NCBI GenBank assembly: GCA_903955385.1
Contig: CAJBNH010000163.1
Location: 1 to 42,264, forward strand
Length of the DNA: 42,264 nt
From: an uncultured Myxococcales bacterium
GTDB lineage: Bacteria > Myxococcota_A > UBA9042
Direction: 5' to 3'
Below are positions 1 to 7,726 of this stretch, in pieces (position 1 is the first letter of the stretch; every line of letters begins with the position of its first letter). The notes beneath the pieces were generated by a model. It saw only the letters and a program-made list of their open reading frames with translations, did not search any database and had not been told where the DNA came from. The translations under genes were made by a program, and so were the position numbers.

Positions 1-122
1 CGGGTCGCTGCAACGGCGGGTCGCTGCAATGGCGGGTCGCTGCAACGGCGGGTCGCTGCAACGGCGGGTCGCTGCAACGGCGGGTCGCTGCAACGGCGGG
101 TCGCTGCAACGGCGGGTCGCTG
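1..122. repeat. 16-bp tandem repeat array
   Basis: The unit CGGCGGGTCGCTGCAA is repeated head to tail about 7.6 times, with a single C-to-T change at the start of the second full unit (position 30). The array is cut by the window edge on the left and ends in the middle of a unit just before the imuB promoter. There are no spacers, so it is not a CRISPR. Near-identity of the units suggests recent slippage. Its full length lies outside the window. Confidence 0.95.
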
Positions 123-136
123 TTCACACCCCCACC

Positions 137-165
137 TTGACACTGAACAAGCGTTCAGTAGATCC
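137..165 (+). promoter_or_regulatory. imuB promoter with embedded LexA/SOS operator
   Basis: A TTGACA hexamer (137-142) is followed after 17 bp by AGATCC (a TAGATC or GATCCT register is also possible). The palindrome ACTGAACAAGCGTTCAGT (142-159, perfect 7-bp arms) fills the spacer, so a bound repressor would block polymerase. The core GAAC-N4-GTTC is the Gram-positive type LexA half-site pair and resembles the motif reported for Myxococcus xanthus LexA. The same palindrome lies upstream of dnaE2. The predicted transcript start is only a few bases from the ATG at 174, so the leader would be very short. Confidence 0.8.
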
Positions 166-173
166 TGCCGCCC

Positions 174-1691
174 ATGGGTACGGATCTCCTCGCCTGCATC
201 GACGTTCCCGCCTTGCCGCTGCAGCTGCTGGCGCGTGGGGACCCGTCGCTGGTCGACCATCCGGCCGTCGTCGTCAGCGAGGACCGGCCGCAGGGCGTGA
301 TTCTGTGGGTCAACCGGGCGGCGCGGGCGGCGCGGATCCTGCCTGGGATGCGCTATGCCGCGGGCCTGGCGCTGAATGCCGACCTGCGCGCAGGGGTGGT
401 CACGCCGCAGGAGGAGCAGGCAGGTGTCGAGGCCATCGCCGCGATCTTGCGCCTGTTTTCGCCCGAGGTAGAGCCGTCGCGCGACGAGCCGGGCGTGTGC
501 TGGGTCAACGCCAGCGGCCTCGAGGGGCTGTTCGGGTCGATGCAGCGCTGGGCGGCGGCGGTGCGGGGGGCGCTGCTGGCCCAGGGCTTTCACGCGTCGG
601 TGGCGGTGGGGCGGGGGCGGTTCGCGCTGTACGCGATCACCAAGCACTATCGCGGGTTGCAGGTGTGCGCCGACGAGCGGGCCGAGCGGGCGCTGGTCGA
701 CCGGGTGGCCCTTGCGTCGCTGGGGTCGCTGCTGGGACTGGAACCCGCGACGCGCGAGGCGATGACGCGGCTGGGGGTGACGACCCTGGGGCAGTTTCTG
801 GCGCTGCCCGAGAAGGCCCTGCGCGAGCGGCACGGCGCGGCGGCCCTGCAGGTGCATCGGCGGGCGCGCGGCGATGAGCTGACCCCGCTGCGACCGGAAC
901 ACCCGCAGCCACCCCCCCTTGCCGTGCGTGATCTCGAGCCGCCCGACGACAACGCCGACCGACTGCTGTTTTTGGCCAAGGGGATGCTGGCCGAGCTGCT
1001 GGGACCGGTGGCCGAGCGGCAGCAGGCGGTGGCGGGTCTGACGCTGCATCTGGAGCTGGAAAAGCGAGGGCAGGGTGCCGAACCGCTGCGCGAGGAGCTG
1101 CGGCCGGCCGAGGCCACGTTGAACGAGGCGGTGCTGATCGATCTGGTGCGCCTGAAGCTGGACGCGCTGCAGCTGCCGTCTCCGGTCGAGCGACTGATGC
1201 TGGTGGCTTGGGTGGTGCCCGCGACGGCGCAGCAGGTGCGGATGTGGCAGCTGGCAGGGCGGCGGGATCTCGACGCGGCGACGCTGGCGCTGGCGAGGCT
1301 GCGGGCGGCGTTTGGTCCCTTGGCGGTCGTGCACGCGCAGCTGCGGCAAAGCCACTTGCCGGAAGCGCAGTTTGCCTGGCAGGTGCTCGAGAAGATGCAA
1401 CCGCCGCACCCCCCACCGCCGCCTGAGCACCGCACGCTGGTGCGGCGTCTGTACCCCAAGCCCCAGCCGCTGCCCTCGCGACCGAAGCACGAGCCCGACG
1501 GCTGGCTGCTGAGCGACTGGCGGCAGGGCAGCGTGGTGAAGCTGTGGGGGCCGTTTCGGCTGACGGGGGGCTGGTGGGTGCGCGAGGTGCGGCGCGACTA
1601 CTACTACGTCGAGACCGAAAGGGGCGATTTGCTTTGGGTGTTCTTCGACGCGGTGCGGCGGCGGTGGTTCTTGCAGGGGGTGGTGGACTGA
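174..1691 (+). CDS. imuB: ImuB-like Y-family DNA polymerase accessory protein
   Basis: This 505-residue protein begins with the ImuB hallmark CIDVPALPLQLL (residues 8-19), the counterpart of the first catalytic motif of Y-family polymerases. The usual SIDEAYLD-type motif is replaced by WVNASGLEGLFG, with no acidic pair, so it should be unable to polymerise, as known for ImuB. The middle is a UmuC/DinB-like palm, fingers and little-finger region. A C-terminal module (from about residue 455) has the GPFRLTGGWW and DYYYVETERGDLLWVF patterns found at the end of ImuB proteins. ImuB bridges the beta clamp and DnaE2/ImuC in SOS mutagenesis. The ATG at 174 fits the SOS promoter just upstream. No imuA is visible, and dnaE2 is 14.5 kb downstream rather than adjacent. 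Family assignment is firm; the role is from family knowledge. Confidence 0.9.
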   Translation: MGTDLLACIDVPALPLQLLARGDPSLVDHPAVVVSEDRPQGVILWVNRAARAARILPGMRYAAGLALNADLRAGVVTPQEEQAGVEAIAAILRLFSPEVEPSRDEPGVCWVNASGLEGLFGSMQRWAAAVRGALLAQGFHASVAVGRGRFALYAITKHYRGLQVCADERAERALVDRVALASLGSLLGLEPATREAMTRLGVTTLGQFLALPEKALRERHGAAALQVHRRARGDELTPLRPEHPQPPPLAVRDLEPPDDNADRLLFLAKGMLAELLGPVAERQQAVAGLTLHLELEKRGQGAEPLREELRPAEATLNEAVLIDLVRLKLDALQLPSPVERLMLVAWVVPATAQQVRMWQLAGRRDLDAATLALARLRAAFGPLAVVHAQLRQSHLPEAQFAWQVLEKMQPPHPPPPPEHRTLVRRLYPKPQPLPSRPKHEPDGWLLSDWRQGSVVKLWGPFRLTGGWWVREVRRDYYYVETERGDLLWVFFDAVRRRWFLQGVVD

Positions 1692-1732
1692 CCTCTGGCG
1701 GGTCAACAGGGCTACCAACACGTTCAGGGGGC

Positions 1733-1761
1733 TTGCCAACTCGATTCGATGGGCGTCTGAT
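1733..1761 (+). promoter_or_regulatory. candidate promoter of the rseC-rnf operon
   Basis: TTGCCA (1733-1738) and TCTGAT (1756-1761) are separated by exactly 17 bp and lie about 65 bp upstream of the first gene of the operon. The -10 match is weak (T1, A5, T6). The spacing agrees with other candidate promoters in the window. Confidence 0.4.
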
Positions 1762-1826
1762 CCCGCGCACGCCGCCCTGCCTCCCCCCCAAGGCTGGGCA
1801 GCGTCCCTGCCATCCGGAGGTGCGCC

Positions 1827-2273
1827 ATGTTCGTGCGGGGCACCGTCCTGTCACACGACGGCCACCTGGCCCGCGTGCGCATCTGCCACGGCGAGTACTG
1901 CGGCGGCTGCGGCCACCATTCGGCAGACCAAACCCAAGTCGAGCTCGATGCGACCGATCCGGTCGGGGTGCGGGCCGGGCAGCGCGTCGAGCTGCGCAAC
2001 GAGCCGGTGCGCATGCTGCGCATGATGCTGTTCGTCTTCTGGTTTCCGCTGCTGGCCGCGGCCTTGGGCGCGTGGGGCGGCGATATGCTGGCAGCCCGAG
2101 TCGGCGCGTCCTCTGCCGTTCTGGCCACGCTGGCTGGCGTGCTGGCGCTGGCGGCGGCGGCGCTTGCGGTGCGGGCGGTCGGGCAACGCACCCGGCCCGG
2201 CACCGGTCTGGTCGTCACGCGCGTCATCCCCGACGGCGAAACGTGCGCAGTTCCTTCGGAATCCATCGGATAG
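1827..2273 (+). CDS. rseC: RseC/MucC-like protein associated with the Rnf complex
   Basis: The 148-residue protein has a short N-terminal beta-rich segment with a Cys cluster (CHGEYCGGCGHH, residues 20-31), then two hydrophobic helices (about residues 63-85 and 95-117). This is the layout of the RseC/MucC family of inner-membrane proteins. In other bacteria a member helps an Rnf-like system keep the SoxR sensor reduced, and rseC-like genes commonly sit beside rnf genes. Here it opens the operon: GGAGG lies 6 bases before the ATG and rnfC starts 12 bases after the stop. It probably assists assembly or electron flow of Rnf. No rpoE or soxR is in view, so a regulatory role cannot be claimed. Confidence 0.8.
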   Translation: MFVRGTVLSHDGHLARVRICHGEYCGGCGHHSADQTQVELDATDPVGVRAGQRVELRNEPVRMLRMMLFVFWFPLLAAALGAWGGDMLAARVGASSAVLATLAGVLALAAAALAVRAVGQRTRPGTGLVVTRVIPDGETCAVPSESIG

Positions 2274-2285
2274 GGCGGAAGACTC

Positions 2286-3617
2286 ATGGTCCATTCCTTT
2301 CGCGGCGGCACCCACGTACGGCACGAGAAGCAGCGCACCGCTGGCAAGCCCATCGAGCCGATGCCGCTGCCCGAGCGGCTGGTCGTGCCCCTGCGGCAGC
2401 ACATCGGCGCGGTACCTGAACCGATCGTCGCTCGCGGCGATCTGGTGGCGAAGGGTCAGCTTCTGGCGCGCTCGGACGCGTACGTGTCGGCGACGGTCCA
2501 TGCGCCCACGTCGGGCGTGATCAAGGACATCCTCGAGCTGCCGCACCCAACCCTGGGCAAGGGCATGGCGTTCGTCCTCGAGCCCGACGGTCGCGATGCG
2601 TGGGTCGAAGGGCTGCCGATCGAGCGCGACTGGCGCGACCTGGATCCCGATGCGCTGCGCGAGCTTGTCCGCGCCGGCGGTGTCGTGGGTTTGGGCGGCG
2701 CCGCATTTCCCACCCACGTCAAGCTGTCGCCCCCCGCGGGCACGGTGCTCGAGCACGTGGTGGTCAACGGTGCCGAGTGCGAGCCGTACCTGACGTCCGA
2801 CGACGCTGTCATGTGCGCCCGGGCAGAGGACCTGGTCACGGGCATCGAGATCCTGCTGCGGATCACCGGCGCGGTGCACGGTCACGTCGGCATCGAGGCG
2901 AACAAACCCCAGGCGCTGAAGGCGGTTGCCGCTGCCGCCCGACGTCTGCCGCAAGTGCGGGTGGTGGCGCTGCCGACCCGGTATCCGCAGGGGGCCGAGC
3001 GCAGCATCCTGCAGGCGCTGCTGGGCAAGTGGGTGCCGGCGGGTCAGTTGCCGCTGTCGGTGGGGGCGATCGTCCAGAACACGACGACTTGCGTGGCCAT
3101 CGCGGACGCGGTCGTGCGCGGCATTCCGGTCATCGACAAGGTGCTGACGGTATCGGGCGCGGCCGTGGTGACCCCTCGCAACGTGCTGGTGCGCATCGGG
3201 ACTTCGTGGCGCGACGTGCTGGCCTTCTGCGGCGGACCCACCGAAGACCTGGGGCGGCTGGTGATGGGCGGGCCAATGATGGGCGTGGCCCAGAACAGCT
3301 TTGACGCGCCGGTGATCAAGGCGTCGAGCGGGCTGCTGGCGCTGTCGAAGGCCGAGGTGGCGCACCCGCCCGAGGGCCCGTGCCTGCGCTGCGGCATGTG
3401 CGTGTCCGTGTGTCCGATGGCCCGAAAACCACTGGACTTTCCGACGATGGCCGAGCTGCACCTGGTCAGCCAGGCCGACGCTGCCGGCATCCTCGAGTGC
3501 ATCGAGTGCGGCACCTGCGAGTACGCCTGCCCGGCCAACCGACCGATCTTGCAATCGATTCAGGTGCTCAAGGCCAAGGTCCGCGCCGCGCGTGCCCAGA
3601 CGGCCGCCACCCGCTGA
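2286..3617 (+). CDS. rnfC: Rnf electron transport complex subunit C
   Basis: The 443-residue protein is the peripheral NADH/flavin-handling subunit of the Rnf complex. It has the N-terminal RnfC barrel-sandwich segment, a Rossmann-like region with GGVVGLGGAAFPTHVK and NGAECEPYLTSDD, an SLBB-like segment, and two C-terminal 4Fe-4S motifs: CLRCGMCVSVCP from C366 and CIECGTCEYACP from C405. All eight cluster ligands are present. It lacks the long C-terminal repeat tail of gammaproteobacterial RnfC and resembles the shorter clostridial type. It lies 12 bp after rseC and 22 bp before rnfD, clearly in one operon. Confidence 0.93.
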   Translation: MVHSFRGGTHVRHEKQRTAGKPIEPMPLPERLVVPLRQHIGAVPEPIVARGDLVAKGQLLARSDAYVSATVHAPTSGVIKDILELPHPTLGKGMAFVLEPDGRDAWVEGLPIERDWRDLDPDALRELVRAGGVVGLGGAAFPTHVKLSPPAGTVLEHVVVNGAECEPYLTSDDAVMCARAEDLVTGIEILLRITGAVHGHVGIEANKPQALKAVAAAARRLPQVRVVALPTRYPQGAERSILQALLGKWVPAGQLPLSVGAIVQNTTTCVAIADAVVRGIPVIDKVLTVSGAAVVTPRNVLVRIGTSWRDVLAFCGGPTEDLGRLVMGGPMMGVAQNSFDAPVIKASSGLLALSKAEVAHPPEGPCLRCGMCVSVCPMARKPLDFPTMAELHLVSQADAAGILECIECGTCEYACPANRPILQSIQVLKAKVRAARAQTAATR

Positions 3618-3639
3618 CGGGACCGTCCAGGAGGCTTCC

Positions 3640-4677
3640 ATGACGTCCACCCCTGCCGCCGAACCGACCCCGCCCGCACCCGTGCACGACGAGCGCCGGC
3701 TGTACGCCGCCCTGTTGACGGTGGCCGCCGCGCCGCACGTGCGCACGCGCGAGTCGATTGCCCGCATCATGTGGACGGTGTCGGCGACCTTGGCGCCCGC
3801 GGTGGCCTGGGCCGCGTGGCAGTTCGGTCTGCGGGCGCTGGCCCAAGTGGCGGTGTGCGCGGGGGCGGCCGTGGCCTGCGAGGCCGCGATTCAGAAGTTT
3901 CGCGGGGTTCCGATCACCTGGCGTGACGGCAGCGCGTTTCTGACGGGCCTGCTGCTGGCCCTGTGCATCCCGGTCGGCATGCCCCTGTGGATGACGGCGC
4001 TGGGGGCGGTGTTCGCCATCGGCATCGCCAAGCAACCGTTCGGCGGGCTGGGACACAACATCTTCAACCCCGCGCACGCCGGTCGCGCCTTCCTGCTGGC
4101 CTCGTTTCCGGTGCAGATGACGACGTGGACGGCGCTGACCACCCAAGTTGACGTCGTGACGTCGGCCACGCCGCTGGGAATGCTCAAGGAGCAGGGCATG
4201 CCTGCCGTGGTCGCCACGTTCGGCGGACCATCCGGGCTGTACCAGTCGCTGTTCCTTGGCAACGTCAACGGCAGCTTGGGAGAGGTGTCGGCGCTGCTGC
4301 TCCTGCTGGGCGGTCTGTTCCTGGTGTGGAAGCGGTACATCTTCTGGCAGGGACCCGTCTTCTACATCGGCACCGTCGCGCTACTGGCGTGGGTGCTGGG
4401 CGGCCCCGGCTGGTTCGACGGCGACCCGCTGTTTCATGTGCTGTCGGGCGGCCTGGTGCTGGGGGCGTTCTTCATGCTGACGGACATGGTGACCTCGCCC
4501 ATCACCGCGAAAGGTCAGGTGATTTTCGCCGTCGGTGCCGGCCTGCTGGTGTTCCTGATCCGCAAGTTCGGCGGCTACCCAGAGGGCGTCTGCTACTCGA
4601 TCTTGCTGATGAACTGCTTTACGCCCCTGATCGACCGGTTCGTGTCGCCGCGCACGCCCAAGGAGGCCCACGCATGA
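3640..4677 (+). CDS. rnfD: Rnf electron transport complex subunit D
   Basis: The 345-residue polytopic membrane protein matches the RnfD/NqrB family. It has several transmembrane helices and the family sequence KQPFGGLGHNIFNPAHAGRA (residues 131-150). The covalent-FMN motif is DVVTSAT (residues 171-177), with the acceptor Thr at 177 and the motif Asp at 171 both present. The start at 3640 is preferred over 3592 because CAGGAGG lies 7 bases upstream and the shorter start removes an extension overlapping rnfC. Its stop overlaps the rnfG start in an ATGA, which implies translational coupling. It forms part of the membrane ion-translocating core. Confidence 0.93.
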   Translation: MTSTPAAEPTPPAPVHDERRLYAALLTVAAAPHVRTRESIARIMWTVSATLAPAVAWAAWQFGLRALAQVAVCAGAAVACEAAIQKFRGVPITWRDGSAFLTGLLLALCIPVGMPLWMTALGAVFAIGIAKQPFGGLGHNIFNPAHAGRAFLLASFPVQMTTWTALTTQVDVVTSATPLGMLKEQGMPAVVATFGGPSGLYQSLFLGNVNGSLGEVSALLLLLGGLFLVWKRYIFWQGPVFYIGTVALLAWVLGGPGWFDGDPLFHVLSGGLVLGAFFMLTDMVTSPITAKGQVIFAVGAGLLVFLIRKFGGYPEGVCYSILLMNCFTPLIDRFVSPRTPKEAHA

Positions 4678-5300
4678 CGGCCATCCCCCCTGACCCCGCT
4701 GCAGCCGCCCCACCTGCCGCCCATGCCGCACACGCCGCGCACGGTGCCCCCGCCAGCGACGGCATGGTCCGTATCGCGCTGAACCTGGGCGCCGCGGGGC
4801 TGATCGCTGGCGTGCTGCTGGCGACCCTGAATGCGTACACGGCGCCGATCCGCGAGCAGAACGAAGTGCGCGCGCGCGAGGAGGCCCGGCGCGCCGTCCT
4901 GCCCGCCGCGACCCGGTTTGTGCCGATCGACGGTCACGACGGCTGGTTCACGGGCCAGACGGGCGACGGCCGGCCGGCGGGCTATGTCATCGCCGTGAAG
5001 GAAAAGGGCTATTCGGGTGCCATCGAGCTGCTGGTGGGCGTGGACGACGGATTGCGCATCGTCGACTACCGCGTGCTGCGCCACAACGAGACGCCGGGTC
5101 TGGGGGCCAAGGCGACCGAGATCGAGTTTCGTCAGCGCTTTCGCGGCCGTTCGCTTGGTCAGCTCGGGGTCGCCAAGGTCGCGAAGCTGGGCGAGATCCA
5201 GGCCATCACGGGCGCCACCATCACGTCGCGCGCAGTTGCCCGCGGCATCGAGCGCGAGCTCAAGGCCCTGCACGCCACGCTGCCCGGAGGTCGCCCATGA
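4674..5300 (+). CDS. rnfG: Rnf electron transport complex subunit G
   Basis: This 208-residue subunit has one N-terminal transmembrane helix (about residues 32-52) and a C-terminal FMN-binding domain outside the membrane, as in RnfG/NqrC. The flavinylation motif is TGATITS (residues 179-185) with the likely acceptor Thr182. The Asp usually found six residues before that Thr is Gln (Q176). The N-terminus has an unusual Ala/Pro/His-rich cytoplasmic tail of about 30 residues. The start overlaps rnfD by four bases and the stop overlaps rnfE by four bases, so the genes are coupled. Attachment of FMN would need an ApbE-type transferase, not found in this window. Confidence 0.92.
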   Translation: MTAIPPDPAAAAPPAAHAAHAAHGAPASDGMVRIALNLGAAGLIAGVLLATLNAYTAPIREQNEVRAREEARRAVLPAATRFVPIDGHDGWFTGQTGDGRPAGYVIAVKEKGYSGAIELLVGVDDGLRIVDYRVLRHNETPGLGAKATEIEFRQRFRGRSLGQLGVAKVAKLGEIQAITGATITSRAVARGIERELKALHATLPGGRP

Positions 5301-6037
5301 CCCACACTCCGCAACCCGGTTCGCTGGCCGCTCAGGTCCTCGAGGCCGAGCGCGAGCCCTTTCGCGGGTCGAAGCAGACCACCCTGCGCGGCCTGATCGC
5401 CGACGGGATCTTCAGCAAGAATCCGGTGTTCGTGCTGGCCCTGTCGCTGTGTCCGGCAGTGGCGGTCACCAGTGAGGTCACGACCGCGCTGGCGATGGGC
5501 CTGGCCGTCGTGTTCGTGCTGACGTTCTCGAATCTGTGCACGTCGCTGCTGCGGCGCTTCATCCACCCCAAGGTGCGGCTGCCGGCGTACATCGCCATCA
5601 TCGCGACGCTGGTCACCATGACGCAACTGCTGATGTCGGCGTACTTTCCCGACCTCTACCAGGCGTTGGGCGTGTACCTGGCGCTGGTCGTGGTGTTCGC
5701 CATCATCCTGGCCCGAGCGGAAGTGTTCGCGTCCAAGAATTCGCCCTTGCCCGCGGCGGTCGACGGCTTTGGCATGGGGCTTGGGTTTCTGCTGGCTCTG
5801 GTGGTCACGGCGGCGGTGCGCGAGCTGTTCGGCGTGGGCCGACTGGCTGGCTATCCCGTCTTCGGCGCGGACTATCCGCCCATCCTCATGATCGTGCTCG
5901 CCCCCGGCGGCTTCATCACGATCGGCTTGCTGATCGCGCTGTTCCGCGTGGTCGGTCAGTGGCGCGAGCGGCGGCGTGCGGGTCCGACGACTGACGTTCC
6001 GGCTCCTGCCGCAACGGGTGAGGTGAGCCATGCTTGA
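5297..6037 (+). CDS. rnfE: Rnf electron transport complex subunit E
   Basis: The 246-residue integral membrane protein has about six hydrophobic helices and RnfE/NqrD signatures: KNPVFVLALSLCPAVAVT near residue 40 and ILARAEVFASKN near residue 140. The conserved Cys residues in the first helix pair and in FSNLCTS are those thought to bind a membrane iron-sulfur centre with RnfA. The N-terminus (about 25 residues) and the charged C-terminal tail extend slightly beyond short family members. It overlaps rnfG by four bases and rnfA by eight bases. Confidence 0.92.
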   Translation: MTHTPQPGSLAAQVLEAEREPFRGSKQTTLRGLIADGIFSKNPVFVLALSLCPAVAVTSEVTTALAMGLAVVFVLTFSNLCTSLLRRFIHPKVRLPAYIAIIATLVTMTQLLMSAYFPDLYQALGVYLALVVVFAIILARAEVFASKNSPLPAAVDGFGMGLGFLLALVVTAAVRELFGVGRLAGYPVFGADYPPILMIVLAPGGFITIGLLIALFRVVGQWRERRRAGPTTDVPAPAATGEVSHA

Positions 6038-6611
6038 GTACGGCGCCCTCTTTCTCTCGGCCGTGCTGGTCAACAACTTCGTGCTGACGCGGTTTCTGGG
6101 TCTGTGCATTTTCTTCGGCGTTTCCAAGAGCTTCGACGCGAGCGCCGGCATGGGCGTGGCGTTGACGGCCGTGATGACCATCGCCTCGTTCCTGGCCTGG
6201 GCCATGTACAACCTGGTGTTGGCGCCCCTGCACCTCGAGTTCTTCACGACGATCTGCTTCGTGCTGATCATCGCGAGCACGGTGCAGCTGCTCGACGTCA
6301 TCACCCGCCGCTTCCTCCCCACGCTGCACGCGATGTGGGGCATCTACCTGATGCTGATTGCGACGAACTGCATCGTGCTCAGCGTGCCCCTGATCAACGT
6401 CGAGAACGGCTTTGCGTTGGGCAAGAGCCTGGTCCACGCCGTGGGTGCGGGCGTGGGCTTTGCACTCGCGTTGCTGCTGATGGCGTCGATTCGCGAGCGG
6501 TTGCAGTACGCCAAGGTTCCCAAGGCCTTCGAGGGGTTGGGGATTGCGTTCATCACGGCGGGCCTGTTGTCGCTCGCGTTCCTGGGGTTCTCGGGGATGA
6601 TCCCGATGTAG
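6030..6611 (+). CDS. rnfA: Rnf electron transport complex subunit A
   Basis: The 193-residue protein has six predicted transmembrane segments and the RnfA/NqrE hallmark VNNFVLTRFLGLCIFFGVSK near the N-terminus. A second conserved motif in the middle reads TNCIVLSVPLIN. Length is the family norm. RnfA pairs with RnfE to form the antiparallel membrane core and contributes Cys ligands of the buried iron-sulfur centre. The ATG lies inside the end of rnfE (8-bp overlap), and rnfB follows after 16 bp. Confidence 0.93.
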   Translation: MLEYGALFLSAVLVNNFVLTRFLGLCIFFGVSKSFDASAGMGVALTAVMTIASFLAWAMYNLVLAPLHLEFFTTICFVLIIASTVQLLDVITRRFLPTLHAMWGIYLMLIATNCIVLSVPLINVENGFALGKSLVHAVGAGVGFALALLLMASIRERLQYAKVPKAFEGLGIAFITAGLLSLAFLGFSGMIPM

Positions 6612-6627
6612 TGGGAGCACGTACGCG

Positions 6628-7533
6628 ATGCCGACTGCCATTTCTCCGTTGTGGATCGCGCTCTCGCTCGTCGGCGTGCTGGCCGGCCTGGGCGTGTCGT
6701 TTGGGTTCCTGTTGGCGTGGACCCACAAGAAGCTGGGTGTGTACGTCGACCCGCTGGTCGACGAGGTCGACGAGGAACTTCCCAAGGGCCAATGCGGGGG
6801 TTGCGGCTTTGCCGGCTGCCGCCAGTACGCAGAGGCCGTGGCCACCCGCGCCGACGTCGCGCCCAACCTGTGCACGCCCGGCGGCAACGACGTGGCCCGC
6901 GTGGTGGCGCGCCTGACGGGCAAGGCCGAGCTGGAGGTTGCGCCGCGCAAGGTGGTGGTGCTGTGCGCCGGCGTTCGCGACGACAACTGCAGCGTCAAGC
7001 ACGTGTACGAGGGCATGGAAGACTGCGACGCGGCTGCGCTTTTGTGGGGCGGCGACAAGGTGTGCGAGGCCGGCTGCCTGGGCTTGGGCAACTGCAGTCG
7101 CGCCTGCCCGCACGACGCGCTGCACATCGACCCCCACACCAAGCTACCCGTCGTCGTGATGGACAAGTGCATCGGCTGCGGCCTGTGCGTCGGCGCCTGT
7201 CCGCGCGGCGTGCTGGCGCTGATTCCGGCCTCGGCCAAGAGCTACATCGCCTGCCGCAACACCGACAAGGGCGCCAAGGTCAAGAAGTTCTGCAAGGCAG
7301 GCTGTCTCGCGTGCAGCCTGTGCGTGCGCGCCTGCCCGAGTGCGGCCATCCGCGTGGCCGACAACCTGGCCGTCATCGACTACTCCCCGTGCGCCAACTG
7401 CCCGGCGCCGCTGTGCCTGGACGTGAAGTGCGCGCCACACGTGATCCTGCCGTTCCCTGGCGCGGGGGGGGCTGCCGTCGGGCGACCCAAGCCGCCTGCC
7501 GTCAACCAGAACGAGCCTGCAGCTGGTGCGTGA
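6628..7533 (+). CDS. rnfB: Rnf electron transport complex subunit B (ferredoxin-like)
   Basis: This 301-residue subunit is the ferredoxin-accepting end of the complex. It begins with one membrane anchor (about residues 8-30). The N-terminal cluster motif CGGCGFAGC starts at C56, with a further Cys near residue 77. The C-terminal half has several 4Fe-4S motifs, including CIGCGLCVGACP from C181 and CLACSLCVRACP from C226, plus additional Cys pairs around residues 110-160 and 255-270. It ends in a Pro/Ala-rich tail. It is the last gene of the operon, and the next gene has its own candidate promoter. With rnfC as the NADH side, the set encodes a complete ferredoxin:NAD+ oxidoreductase. Confidence 0.93.
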   Translation: MPTAISPLWIALSLVGVLAGLGVSFGFLLAWTHKKLGVYVDPLVDEVDEELPKGQCGGCGFAGCRQYAEAVATRADVAPNLCTPGGNDVARVVARLTGKAELEVAPRKVVVLCAGVRDDNCSVKHVYEGMEDCDAAALLWGGDKVCEAGCLGLGNCSRACPHDALHIDPHTKLPVVVMDKCIGCGLCVGACPRGVLALIPASAKSYIACRNTDKGAKVKKFCKAGCLACSLCVRACPSAAIRVADNLAVIDYSPCANCPAPLCLDVKCAPHVILPFPGAGGAAVGRPKPPAVNQNEPAAGA

Positions 7534-7620
7534 GCATCCTGTCCCCCGCACCGAGTCCGTTCGCTGCTTGCACCGTGCCGCCGTGACCGACCTTGTCGGC
7601 CTGACCACCCCTGCCCGGAA

Positions 7621-7649
7621 TTGACGGCGCGGGGAGGGTCACGTACACC
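7621..7649 (+). promoter_or_regulatory. candidate promoter of the GT-C glycosyltransferase gene
   Basis: TTGACG (7621-7626) and TACACC (7644-7649) are separated by 17 bp. The predicted start near 7657 gives a leader of about 70 bases before the ATG at 7727. This marks the break between the rnf operon and the following gene. Confidence 0.55.
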
Positions 7650-7726
7650 GCGGAGCGCCGACGCTTGGCGTCTTCGTCCGACAGGCGGGGGACGGACGTT
7701 GCGGCGGCGGCCACGAGGTGCGGTTC

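Noticed and set aside
1-122. CRISPR array at the left edge
   Set aside because: The 16-bp units are directly contiguous with no spacers.
1851-3770. Minus-strand open frame of 639 codons over rseC and rnfC
   Set aside because: It is antisense to clear family proteins, is rich in Arg, His and Gln as expected of a GC-rich shadow frame, and has no ribosome-binding site.
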